IMG/VR virus record: IMGVR_UViG_3300042383_000603
Location: 1 to 25,130 of that record
Reading direction: 5' to 3' (one strand)
DNA length: 25,130 nucleotides
DNA from: a virus
Below are positions 8,224-14,886 of this stretch, in pieces. The first letter of the stretch is position 1. Every line of letters begins with the position of its first letter. Position numbers and translations under genes: made by a program. Below the pieces are notes generated by a model that was not told where the DNA came from, did no database searches, and saw only the letters and a list, made by a program, of their open reading frames with translations.

Positions 8224-8826
8224 TCACCTCGATTGATTCGCTCGCGCTCCACTCGACTGCTGAGAAGCCGCCATGGCCTTGCCGAGAGTCTCGGCCAGCT
8301 TGGTCACTAGCCCCTCGAGGCGCGTGGCGTCGCGATTGGTCTCGGTCTCAGGCGCCTTGAGCTGTTCCACCTTGGTCAGCCGCGCAATCGGCGGCATGCC
8401 GCCAGGAAAGTTGCGCGAGAACTCGAGGCTCGGGGTGGTCTCGCCGAACATTTTGATCGCCTGCTCCTTGCGGAGCCGGTAGGCCTCGGAGCCATCGTCC
8501 TTGCCCACCGAGGAGATCACGAATCGGTCGAGGGCGCGGTTGAAGGTTTTGATGGCCTCCGACCACGCGCGCTTGTGCTCGTCGGTCGCGACACGCGCTT
8601 CAATGTCGGGAAGCTCGGTCTCATAGACCACCAGGCGATGCGTGCCCTGGCGGACATGCTGGCCACCGATGACGATGCCATTCGTCGGCGTAACCTCGAC
8701 CTCGATCAACACCCGCGCTTCGTCGCGAGTGGGAACGGAATGCTTGTACGTCTTACCGTCCGACTTGGCCGTGATCGGGTTGTCGGGCAGGCGCGCATAC
8801 AGAGAACCAAAGTTGCTGGACGACAT
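8224..8826 (-). CDS. Unknown structural-region protein
   Basis: I place the start at ATG 8826, giving 200 residues, because GGAG lies six bases upstream. Two earlier in-frame ATGs (8838 and 8892) have weaker sites, and using the farthest would force translation through the strong hairpin after the capsid gene. The protein begins MSSSNFGSLYARLPDN, has a beta-rich first half (VLIEVEVTPTNGIVIGGQ), a helical middle with 'EHKRAWSEAIKTFNRALDRF', and a helical C-terminus with 'TRLEGLVTKLAETLGKAMAA' ending in a Gln/Ser-rich tail. No family recognised. It sits between the capsid and connector genes, so a head accessory or neck role is plausible. Confidence 0.6.
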   Translation of the reverse strand: MSSSNFGSLYARLPDNPITAKSDGKTYKHSVPTRDEARVLIEVEVTPTNGIVIGGQHVRQGTHRLVVYETELPDIEARVATDEHKRAWSEAIKTFNRALDRFVISSVGKDDGSEAYRLRKEQAIKMFGETTPSLEFSRNFPGGMPPIARLTKVEQLKAPETETNRDATRLEGLVTKLAETLGKAMAASQQSSGARANQSR

Positions 8827-8853
8827 TATCAACTCCATGCCTCGCAAGGGGTC

Positions 8854-8889
8854 ATGCCGGCCGGTGGGGAGGCATCCACCGGCCGGCAT
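8854..8889 (-). promoter_or_regulatory. Perfect 14-bp hairpin after the capsid gene
   Basis: ATGCCGGCCGGTGG at 8854-8867 is exactly complementary to CCACCGGCCGGCAT at 8876-8889, with an 8-base loop. It begins 17 bases after the capsid stop and ends 27 bases before the preferred start of the next gene. No T-run follows on either strand, so it is not a canonical intrinsic terminator. It may stabilise the 3' end of capsid mRNA or attenuate transcription into the next gene. Confidence 0.75.
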
Positions 8890-8906
8890 CACTCACCGTG
8901 ATTTAC

Positions 8907-9860
8907 TCAGGCGACGCGGCCGTAGATGCAGTGCGGCGCGTACCCGGTAAGCGCGGCGCACGCGCTCACGTAGTACTGGTAGTTGGCGCGCTGGATCATG
9001 GCCTCGGACTGCGGGTCATCGACCACCACGCCCGAGGGCGCGATGAGCTGACCAACCGCGAGCGGGCGGACGTTCGGCTTCGACAGGTCGCAGAGCATCC
9101 AGTCGTTGTCGTTGGTGCCGTTCGCGAAGCGGTCGACGACGATCACCTGAAGGCGACCACCGACCCAGTTACGGAGCGCGATGGCCGCGACGACCGAGGC
9201 AGCCGCATCGGGCGCACCGGCGTTGCTGACGGGCATCATGCGGTCACCGCCCACGAGGTCGAGCGCCTCGCGCTCAAGCGCAGGGCCGACCACGAGATGC
9301 GTCGGGAAGAAGCCCGCGGGCTCGCCGTTCTCGAAGCGGAGGCCACGCATCGCGACGATGCCAGCCTCGAGCTCGGTCTGCGACAGCGCGTTGGTGGTGC
9401 GGTTATCCCACGTGCCGCCAGCCGCGCCGAACGGGTGCGAGTCGTTGAGCAGCGACACGCCGTCGATGCCGATGGGGTTGCTGAGCAGCAGGTCGATCAC
9501 CGGCTTCTCAAAGAAGTCGGCAGTCGAAGCGAGGTAGTCCGCGAGACGGCCGCGGACCATGCCGGACTTGTCGCCTTCGACCACCGAGCGCGGAAGCTCG
9601 AGGCCGTCCGCGGTGTACTCGACAGCCGGCGTGGGCTTGGAGTACGAGCGAAGCGAGGAGAACGGGCGCGAGCCGAGCATCTTCGACACAGCCGGGCTCG
9701 GGCCGATGGCGTCGAGCTCGAGGCTGCTGCCGCTGATCGGCATGACCTTGCAGAGCGCGGACCACGGGCCGTTGACGCGGCGGTTGAAGATGTCGTTCGC
9801 CATCGTCGTGAACTCGGTGTTCACGTTGATGGAGTTGAGCTGTCCAGTCAGAGCGGGCAT
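8907..9860 (-). CDS. Major capsid protein (Mu gpT-like)
   Basis: The protein has 317 residues and resembles the Mu-like major head subunit family. It opens MPALTGQLNSINVNTEFTTM. A long helix/strand backbone follows, with 'FFPTHLVVGPALEREALDL' near residue 180 and 'DNDWMLCDLSKPNVRPL' near 250, both typical of HK97-fold Mu gpT relatives. An AAGGGA ribosome binding site lies about 11 bases before ATG 9860. The gene follows the protease/scaffold and decoration genes, the standard order, and is followed by a strong hairpin that may shape its mRNA level. Codon use matches its neighbours. Confidence 0.9.
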   Translation of the reverse strand: MPALTGQLNSINVNTEFTTMANDIFNRRVNGPWSALCKVMPISGSSLELDAIGPSPAVSKMLGSRPFSSLRSYSKPTPAVEYTADGLELPRSVVEGDKSGMVRGRLADYLASTADFFEKPVIDLLLSNPIGIDGVSLLNDSHPFGAAGGTWDNRTTNALSQTELEAGIVAMRGLRFENGEPAGFFPTHLVVGPALEREALDLVGGDRMMPVSNAGAPDAAASVVAAIALRNWVGGRLQVIVVDRFANGTNDNDWMLCDLSKPNVRPLAVGQLIAPSGVVVDDPQSEAMIQRANYQYYVSACAALTGYAPHCIYGRVA

Positions 9861-9891
9861 TGGTGTTGGTCCCTTCTAGGTGGTAGTGGAA

Positions 9892-10368
9892 TCAGACCGC
9901 GTTGGTATCGCCGTACACGCGGAGGGCGAGCCACCCGAAGGTCTTGGCCGAGTTGATTTCGGTGAGAGAGCCGATGTTGACGCGCACGAGCGCGGTGCCG
10001 GCAGCGGTCGTGTCGGTGACGTTCTCATCATCAGCGATGAACACGTTACGGCCGAGGTTGACGAACGTGCGCGCCGCGGTGCGGATCGCAACGAACACCT
10101 CGTGTCCCCAGGCGATACGCGCGCGGACGGTGCCCGCGGCATTGCCAGTGGCCGCGCTGAGAAGCGCGCCGCTCTCGTTGAAGATTTCCTCGACCACGCC
10201 AGCCGGACGCAGGCCCGTGGCAGCCGCCGCAGCCTGGACACGGCCAATGGTCGTGAAGGCCGCAAGCGAGCCGATGTACAGCGTGCTCGAGGTGCGGATC
10301 GAGAAGGTCTCAGTCCGCTTGTTATTGAGCCCTCGCGAGGGCCGGGTGAAGTCTGCCGAAAGAGCCAT
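9892..10368 (-). CDS. Capsid decoration / cement protein candidate
   Basis: This 158-residue protein starts at ATG 10368 with a strong GGAG site 8 bases upstream, 11 bases after the protease stop. It is Ala/Thr/Gly-rich and strand-dominated with 'ARIAWGHEVFVAIRTAARTF' near residue 83 and 'IADDENVTDTTAAGTALVRVNIG' in pieces near 110-132. Small beta-rich proteins between the protease/scaffold and the major capsid protein usually bind the outside of the shell. The 'WGHEVFVA' and 'IADDE' patterns recall phage capsid cement proteins. Function is inferred from order and composition. Confidence 0.68.
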   Translation of the reverse strand: MALSADFTRPSRGLNNKRTETFSIRTSSTLYIGSLAAFTTIGRVQAAAAATGLRPAGVVEEIFNESGALLSAATGNAAGTVRARIAWGHEVFVAIRTAARTFVNLGRNVFIADDENVTDTTAAGTALVRVNIGSLTEINSAKTFGWLALRVYGDTNAV

Positions 10369-10379
10369 GTGCTATCTCC

Positions 10380-11345
10380 TCAGCCGCTGACCGGCTGCTC
10401 ACGACGAAGGTGGTTGATGACGGCGCGCTCGATTGCAGCCTCGCGCTCCGGACCGCTGGTGGGGAACAGCCGTGCATACGGGCTGCTCGCATCGCTGTAC
10501 TGACGATGCAGCGCAGCGAAACGGGGGTGCGACTTGTCGGGGTCTGCCGAACCGCCGTTAGGCGCAGTCGCGGGCGCCTCGACCGGAGCCTCACGGCCCA
10601 TCGGAACCGCACTCGGGAGCTTCGCCGCAAGCGCGCGGAACTCGGTGGGTGCCTTGCGAGCCAGGCTCACCCAGGTCTCACGACTGCCAGGCAGGATGCG
10701 CCCAGCGGTCACGTGCGCCTCGACCTCGGCCACAAGCGCGGCGTCCGCACGCTTGGCCTCGTCGGCGCGATGCCGGGCCACCTCGGCCGACAGAGCGGTG
10801 ATCGTGGCGTCCTGTGCCTCGAGCTTGGCAGACAGCGCCGTGGCCGGCAGAGCGCCGCCATTGGCCCCGAGGAATGCCGCCTTGATCGACTCCGCGTTGG
10901 CGTCGAGCGAGCCGATGATACTGGCCGTATCCAGGCCGGTCATCTCGGCGAGCTTGGTCAGCAGCATCGCCGCGGCGTCCTGCGTGGCCGCAGCGGCCGT
11001 GTCTGGCGCCAGCGCGGGCACGGGCTCGGCAGGCACCATCGGCTCGGCCATGGCCATCGCAGGCGGCGGCGGCGCGGCAAGCGCCTTCTTGCCCATCTCG
11101 CGCTCGCCCTTGGGGCCACACGCCATGTCGACCACCTCGGCCTCCTCGACCTCGCCAGCGGGCGGCGGCATCGATTCGGACTTGGCCTCGGCCGATTCCT
11201 CGGCGGCTTCCTCGGCAGCCTCGACCTCAGGGCCAGCCGACTTCTTGAGGAACTCGACGAGCGCATCGAGCTGCTCGCCAGTCACAGCCGGACCCGCGAC
11301 GAGCGCATCCAGCTTGGCCATCAGATCCTTCTTGCTGATCTCCAT
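10380..11345 (-). CDS. Nested scaffold protein (internal in-frame start, Mu gpZ-like)
   Basis: An in-frame ATG at 11345 (residue 196 of the protease) is preceded by GGGAGAG three bases upstream, one of the best ribosome binding sites in the window. It would give a 321-residue protein beginning MEISKKDLMAKLDALV, made only of the acidic Ala/Glu-rich scaffold region. Making scaffold separately from the 3' part of the protease gene is established for Mu (I/Z) and lambda (C/Nu3). Here the start falls exactly at the domain boundary. The evidence is the site and domain layout. Confidence 0.68.
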   Translation of the reverse strand: MEISKKDLMAKLDALVAGPAVTGEQLDALVEFLKKSAGPEVEAAEEAAEESAEAKSESMPPPAGEVEEAEVVDMACGPKGEREMGKKALAAPPPPAMAMAEPMVPAEPVPALAPDTAAAATQDAAAMLLTKLAEMTGLDTASIIGSLDANAESIKAAFLGANGGALPATALSAKLEAQDATITALSAEVARHRADEAKRADAALVAEVEAHVTAGRILPGSRETWVSLARKAPTEFRALAAKLPSAVPMGREAPVEAPATAPNGGSADPDKSHPRFAALHRQYSDASSPYARLFPTSGPEREAAIERAVINHLRREQPVSG

Positions 11346-11930
11346 AGTCTCTCCCGTAGAGAGCGCCCGGCGACTCAGCCGGATCGCATGCTGGCCGTCG
11401 ATGAACGGCTTGTTGGTCAGCCCGATAGAGTCGAGCTGGCAGGGAATCGGCTCACCAGTCTTACGGTCCGCCGCATCCCAAACGAACACACCGGAGCAGA
11501 ACCGGTACTCACCGCCGCGGATCATCTGCGCCGCGCTGGGCGTGAACTCGACGAGCGCATACAGCCCGTCACGGCGCATCTCGAGGTCGAGCACGTAGCC
11601 CGCAGCCGGCGTCGGCTGGCCGTCGAGCGGCCGCAGACTCGCATGGTCGTAATCGACCGGAGGCGGCGTAGCCGTCTGCCGCAGTGCAACAATGCACTGC
11701 TTGAACGTGTGGAGGTCGAGCGCGAATGGGCCGTTGGGATGACCTTCCCACTCGCCCTCGTTGGCGACATGAATCCAAGTCGTGCGCTGCTCGGGATTCG
11801 GTCCCGTCAGGCCCACGTGGCGCGAGCGCGCAACGGTGGTCTCGGCGAGCCCAACCGACATGACGGGCGCCGCGAGAGTCTTACTGCTGCCGGTTGCCTT
11901 GAGTGCGAAAGCCTCAAGGTGGTGGGGCAT
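10380..11930 (-). CDS. Head maturation protease with C-terminal scaffold (Mu gpI-like)
   Basis: The 516-residue protein begins directly after the stop of the minor head gene (TAA then ATG). Residues 1-190 form the protease: 'PPPVDYDHAS' at 89-98 and 'EYRFCSGVF' at 141-149 match the conserved D-x-D-H and Y-R-x2-S stretches of Mu I-like prohead proteases. Residues 196-516 are an acidic, Ala/Glu/Pro-rich low-complexity region with coiled-coil potential, typical of a fused scaffold. The C-terminus has 'HPRFAALHRQYSD'. The enzyme is expected to cleave scaffold and itself during prohead maturation. An internal start with a strong ribosome binding site lies at the domain border. Confidence 0.87.
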   Translation of the reverse strand: MPHHLEAFALKATGSSKTLAAPVMSVGLAETTVARSRHVGLTGPNPEQRTTWIHVANEGEWEGHPNGPFALDLHTFKQCIVALRQTATPPPVDYDHASLRPLDGQPTPAAGYVLDLEMRRDGLYALVEFTPSAAQMIRGGEYRFCSGVFVWDAADRKTGEPIPCQLDSIGLTNKPFIDGQHAIRLSRRALSTGETMEISKKDLMAKLDALVAGPAVTGEQLDALVEFLKKSAGPEVEAAEEAAEESAEAKSESMPPPAGEVEEAEVVDMACGPKGEREMGKKALAAPPPPAMAMAEPMVPAEPVPALAPDTAAAATQDAAAMLLTKLAEMTGLDTASIIGSLDANAESIKAAFLGANGGALPATALSAKLEAQDATITALSAEVARHRADEAKRADAALVAEVEAHVTAGRILPGSRETWVSLARKAPTEFRALAAKLPSAVPMGREAPVEAPATAPNGGSADPDKSHPRFAALHRQYSDASSPYARLFPTSGPEREAAIERAVINHLRREQPVSG

Positions 11931-12884
11931 TTACAGCCTTGGATTGCCGAACCCGGGATCGGGCTCGATGGGGAGTGTGGACGCGTCGACCACGCGAGTC
12001 AAATCCACATCACGCTCGCGCCGAGTGACTACGGCACAGCGGCACTGATAGCCGAGCGGCGGCGCGTATCGCTGCCACGCTGGGTCGGTCTGGCGGAACA
12101 CCATGCGATTGAGTGCCGCATGATTCGGGCGCACGCGGTTGTCACCAGCGGTGCGGTACTCGACAAACGGACGCGCGGCCATGACCTCGGGCGCGGTGAT
12201 CTGCCGCAATCGGCCAGCGCCATAGGCGGATTGCGTGTTCGTGCGGAAGATGTTTTCGAGGTAGTAGCTGCTCGTCGGAGTCACCCCGAGGTCGACTTCG
12301 CCCGCACGCACGGACGCAGTGAACTCGCGCAGACTGACGCCCTGATTGAGCTGGTCCGACAGAATCTCACGCACGCGCCGCACGAGCTCCGTGCTCGTCA
12401 TGTTGCTGACCGAGAATGCCCGCGCACGAGCCTCGGCGGACAGGCGCCGATACTGAGCCGGCGTGATGAGCCGCCGCGCCAAGAACTCGCGAATGGCCTC
12501 CTCGAAAGGCATCGCGAAGAACGCGTCACCAGTCACACGCGCAAGCGGCACGGAGCGCGGTGCAGACTCGGGTACCTCGACCGTGCGCACGACGAGCTGC
12601 CCGCCCATGTCGGCGGTCATCAGCGTCTGATAAACGAGCGCCGCAAACTCCGGATCTTTCTCAATGCCTGCGCCCCACTCGTCGAGCTTGTCGGACTCGA
12701 GGGCGCCTGCGAGTGTCTCCATCCATCGGTCTGCAATCGGCAGAGCCGCCACGACTCCCGCTCCGCTGACCTGCTGCGGGATACCGATGGTGGTCTGTGC
12801 GACTCGCTGGTCTGCATCGCTCAGGGCGTGGAAGTCGGCGTATCCTCGAGCATCTCGCTCGCTATCCGGTCGGCCATCTCCCAC
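11931..12884 (-). CDS. Minor head protein (Mu gpF / SPP1 gp7-like head morphogenesis)
   Basis: The C-terminal third carries the head morphogenesis domain: 'IFRTNTQSAYGAGR' at residues 212-225, 'DNRVRPNHAALN' at 248-259 and 'PPLGYQCRC' at 275-283, the hallmark R-T-x-T, R-x-x-H and P-P-x-G-x-x-C-R-C motifs. These proteins sit near the portal inside the prohead and aid assembly or DNA ejection. The assigned GTG start at 12884 overlaps the portal gene by 64 bases and lacks a clear ribosome binding site, so the true start is uncertain; an ATG at residue 55 is the next candidate. The stop abuts the protease start. Confidence 0.87.
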   Translation of the reverse strand: MGDGRPDSERDARGYADFHALSDADQRVAQTTIGIPQQVSGAGVVAALPIADRWMETLAGALESDKLDEWGAGIEKDPEFAALVYQTLMTADMGGQLVVRTVEVPESAPRSVPLARVTGDAFFAMPFEEAIREFLARRLITPAQYRRLSAEARARAFSVSNMTSTELVRRVREILSDQLNQGVSLREFTASVRAGEVDLGVTPTSSYYLENIFRTNTQSAYGAGRLRQITAPEVMAARPFVEYRTAGDNRVRPNHAALNRMVFRQTDPAWQRYAPPLGYQCRCAVVTRRERDVDLTRVVDASTLPIEPDPGFGNPRL

Positions 12885-14821
12885 GGAAAAGGGGAAGCCG
12901 CGGGCGCACCCCCGGACGCGTAGGTGGTCTGCGCGGGCTCCATCGCGAGCTGCCCCGCGATGCCCGCTGCCGCAGTCTCAGGCGATGCGCTCGGCGACGA
13001 CGCAGGCGGGATGCACCGCTCGGCGAAATGCTGCTCAGTCCACCGCCACTGTCGCTGCGGATTGGCATCGTCCAGGTCCGCGAAGTACACGTGCCCGCCG
13101 CCCACAGCCTTGACCTCGAGGCGATGGCCGTCCTGCGAGTCGTGCCACACCTCGCCGACGCTGGGCGCAGTTTTGTACTCGGCGGCAAGTGGCGTGGTCG
13201 CTGCGGGCGCCGCGGCTGCCGGCTGCGGCAGTAGCTCGGACGGGAGCACGATGGACGCCTGTGCCTGGACCATCGACGCGGCATCAGCATCGGAGATGGA
13301 CGGGAAGGCGTTGCGGATGGTGATGATCGCGGCTTCGGGCGCGAGCGTCTTTCCGCTGACAGCCGCGAGCAGCTCGGCGAGCGAGGCAATCTGGGCGCCA
13401 TTGAGCGCGGTATCGGCGACAGCCTCTGCGCCACCAACAGCCGGCGTGGCCGCAGCGGTGGGCATCATCGACGCAGCATCCGCAGCGGTGCGCGCCACGC
13501 GGTTGCCGCCGCGCTCAGGGCCCCACTCGGGCAGACCATCGCGGGCGCGCAGCTCGTCGATAGTCACGCCGCCCACGGTGATGAGTTCCGCGCTTGGCTT
13601 GGGCGACAGCTCCTCGGCAAAGCGCGTCGAGACCACCGGCAGCGCCGGCATACGCCCGCCGTATCGCCACGAGTTGAACTCGAGGAACGGCCGAATCAGG
13701 TCACGAGTCAGGGTGGCCCACAGACTCGCCGAGTCCTTCTTGATGCGCGGGTCGATGGTCGTCGCTGCCTGCGACTCGCCAAGCGCGCGGTTGCCGCCCG
13801 TCGCGCCGACCTCGGTGTTCAGCGTCGAGCCGAGCACCGCCTTGGTCATGCTGTCGTCGCACCACTGCTGAAGCGAGGACCACACCGACGATGCGCCCTG
13901 TGCCGAGGGATTCTGGATCTCGACCCGCACGCGCTCGTCAACCACCATCGTCCCGGTGGCAGACAGGTTTTGTAGGTCGTCAAACAGGTTCTGCCGAAGC
14001 GGCTGCGGCGTGTCGACTGGCACAAAGCCAATCGCTCGCGGATTGCCGCTCACCTCGGCGCCGCTGAGGTTGTAGCTCACGCACTGCCACTTGACCCACC
14101 ACGGGCGCACGCAGCTCCGCAGAATGCCCGAGCTGATGGCGTAGTCGGGGATGACTCGCGGCATGTGCACAATGAACTTGTTTTCGCGCAGCGGCTTGCC
14201 CATCAGGCCAATCTGCATGTTGGCGTCGATGTCGCCTCCGAGCCGGCCGTCGTCCCACAGATACGGATGGATGAGCCGGTCGAAGCGGAACCGATGCGGC
14301 TCAAGGATCTCCATGCCCTCAGGCCACACCCACGACCCGCGCACACCCCAGATGATCTCTTGCACCGAGTAGCCGACGAACACGGCGTCAAGCACGGCAT
14401 CAAGCAGCGTCGGAAGGTCGGGAATCGACCGCAGCATCAAGTCGACATCGCGCGCCGCCTGTGCGTCGATGGCCGATGCACCGCCCGGAGCAACGTCGAA
14501 GTCCGCTCCGCTGATGGGGTCGAGCCGCGTGCCGCGCAGCGCCAGCAAATGCGCGTCCTGGTACATGCGCCGAGTCAGCCGCGCCCAATCCTCGGTGGCG
14601 CCGGTGATCTCGGCATTCTGCATGATGCCCAGCAGGTCGGACCACGACAGCGTGCCCCACTGGCCACCGCGCCACCGCGTCAGCGTAGCGGGAGGGGCAT
14701 CGCGCCCAGCGTAGGACGCAAGCTCGAGCACGGGCGCCGGCTGCGGAACGCCGATGATCGGACTCGCATCAAGCGCCCGCTTGGACGCACGACGACTCAG
14801 CAGGTCAGACCCGGCACCCAT
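12821..14821 (-). CDS. Portal protein (DUF935 / Mu gp29-like) with C-terminal extension
   Basis: The protein has 666 residues. The first 450 fit the DUF935 portal family: 'VFVGYSVQEIIWGV' at 147-160, 'MEILEPHRFRFD' near 170-181, 'LRENKFIVHMPRV' near 211-223, and 'VLGSTLNTEVGATGGNRALGES' in pieces near 329-350. It forms the ring through which DNA enters the head. Beyond residue 450 are Ala/Pro-rich linkers, a helical region ('AQIASLAELLAAVSG', 476-490) and a small beta-like module at about 553-605 with conserved-looking Trp residues. The gene starts 65 bases after the glycosyltransferase-like gene; its GAGG ribosome binding site lies within potential RNA hairpins. Confidence 0.9.
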   Translation of the reverse strand: MGAGSDLLSRRASKRALDASPIIGVPQPAPVLELASYAGRDAPPATLTRWRGGQWGTLSWSDLLGIMQNAEITGATEDWARLTRRMYQDAHLLALRGTRLDPISGADFDVAPGGASAIDAQAARDVDLMLRSIPDLPTLLDAVLDAVFVGYSVQEIIWGVRGSWVWPEGMEILEPHRFRFDRLIHPYLWDDGRLGGDIDANMQIGLMGKPLRENKFIVHMPRVIPDYAISSGILRSCVRPWWVKWQCVSYNLSGAEVSGNPRAIGFVPVDTPQPLRQNLFDDLQNLSATGTMVVDERVRVEIQNPSAQGASSVWSSLQQWCDDSMTKAVLGSTLNTEVGATGGNRALGESQAATTIDPRIKKDSASLWATLTRDLIRPFLEFNSWRYGGRMPALPVVSTRFAEELSPKPSAELITVGGVTIDELRARDGLPEWGPERGGNRVARTAADAASMMPTAAATPAVGGAEAVADTALNGAQIASLAELLAAVSGKTLAPEAAIITIRNAFPSISDADAASMVQAQASIVLPSELLPQPAAAAPAATTPLAAEYKTAPSVGEVWHDSQDGHRLEVKAVGGGHVYFADLDDANPQRQWRWTEQHFAERCIPPASSPSASPETAAAGIAGQLAMEPAQTTYASGGAPAASPFPWEMADRIASEMLEDTPTSTP

Positions 14822-14828
14822 GGCAAAC

Positions 14829-14860
14829 CTCGCTGGCGTGTACTCGCACTGTCAGCGAGT
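14829..14860 (-). promoter_or_regulatory. Alternative hairpins at the portal ribosome binding site
   Basis: The spacer before the portal can form two exclusive stems on the minus-strand RNA. One is ACTCGC/GCGAGT (14860-14855 with 14847-14842, 7-base loop). The other is CTCGCTG/CAGCGAG (14859-14853 with 14835-14829), which buries part of the GAGG ribosome binding site at 14831-14828. Both use the same CTCGC strand. This could regulate portal translation, but the stems are short. Confidence 0.4.
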
Positions 14861-14886
14861 GTGTCCGATATCGGCCAGTCCGGCAA

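Noticed and set aside
8854-8889. Rho-independent terminator at the capsid hairpin
   Set aside because: No T-run follows the stem on either strand, so I call it a hairpin of regulatory or stabilising type only.
8898-9956. Plus-strand open frame of 352 codons opposite the major capsid gene
   Set aside because: Shadow of the gpT-like capsid gene; composition dominated by Arg, Val, Glu and Ala with no family motif.
10410-12923. Plus-strand open frame of 837 codons opposite the protease and minor head genes
   Set aside because: It is antisense to clearly recognised minus-strand proteins, is Arg/His/Gly-rich without motifs, and arises from high GC content at third codon positions.
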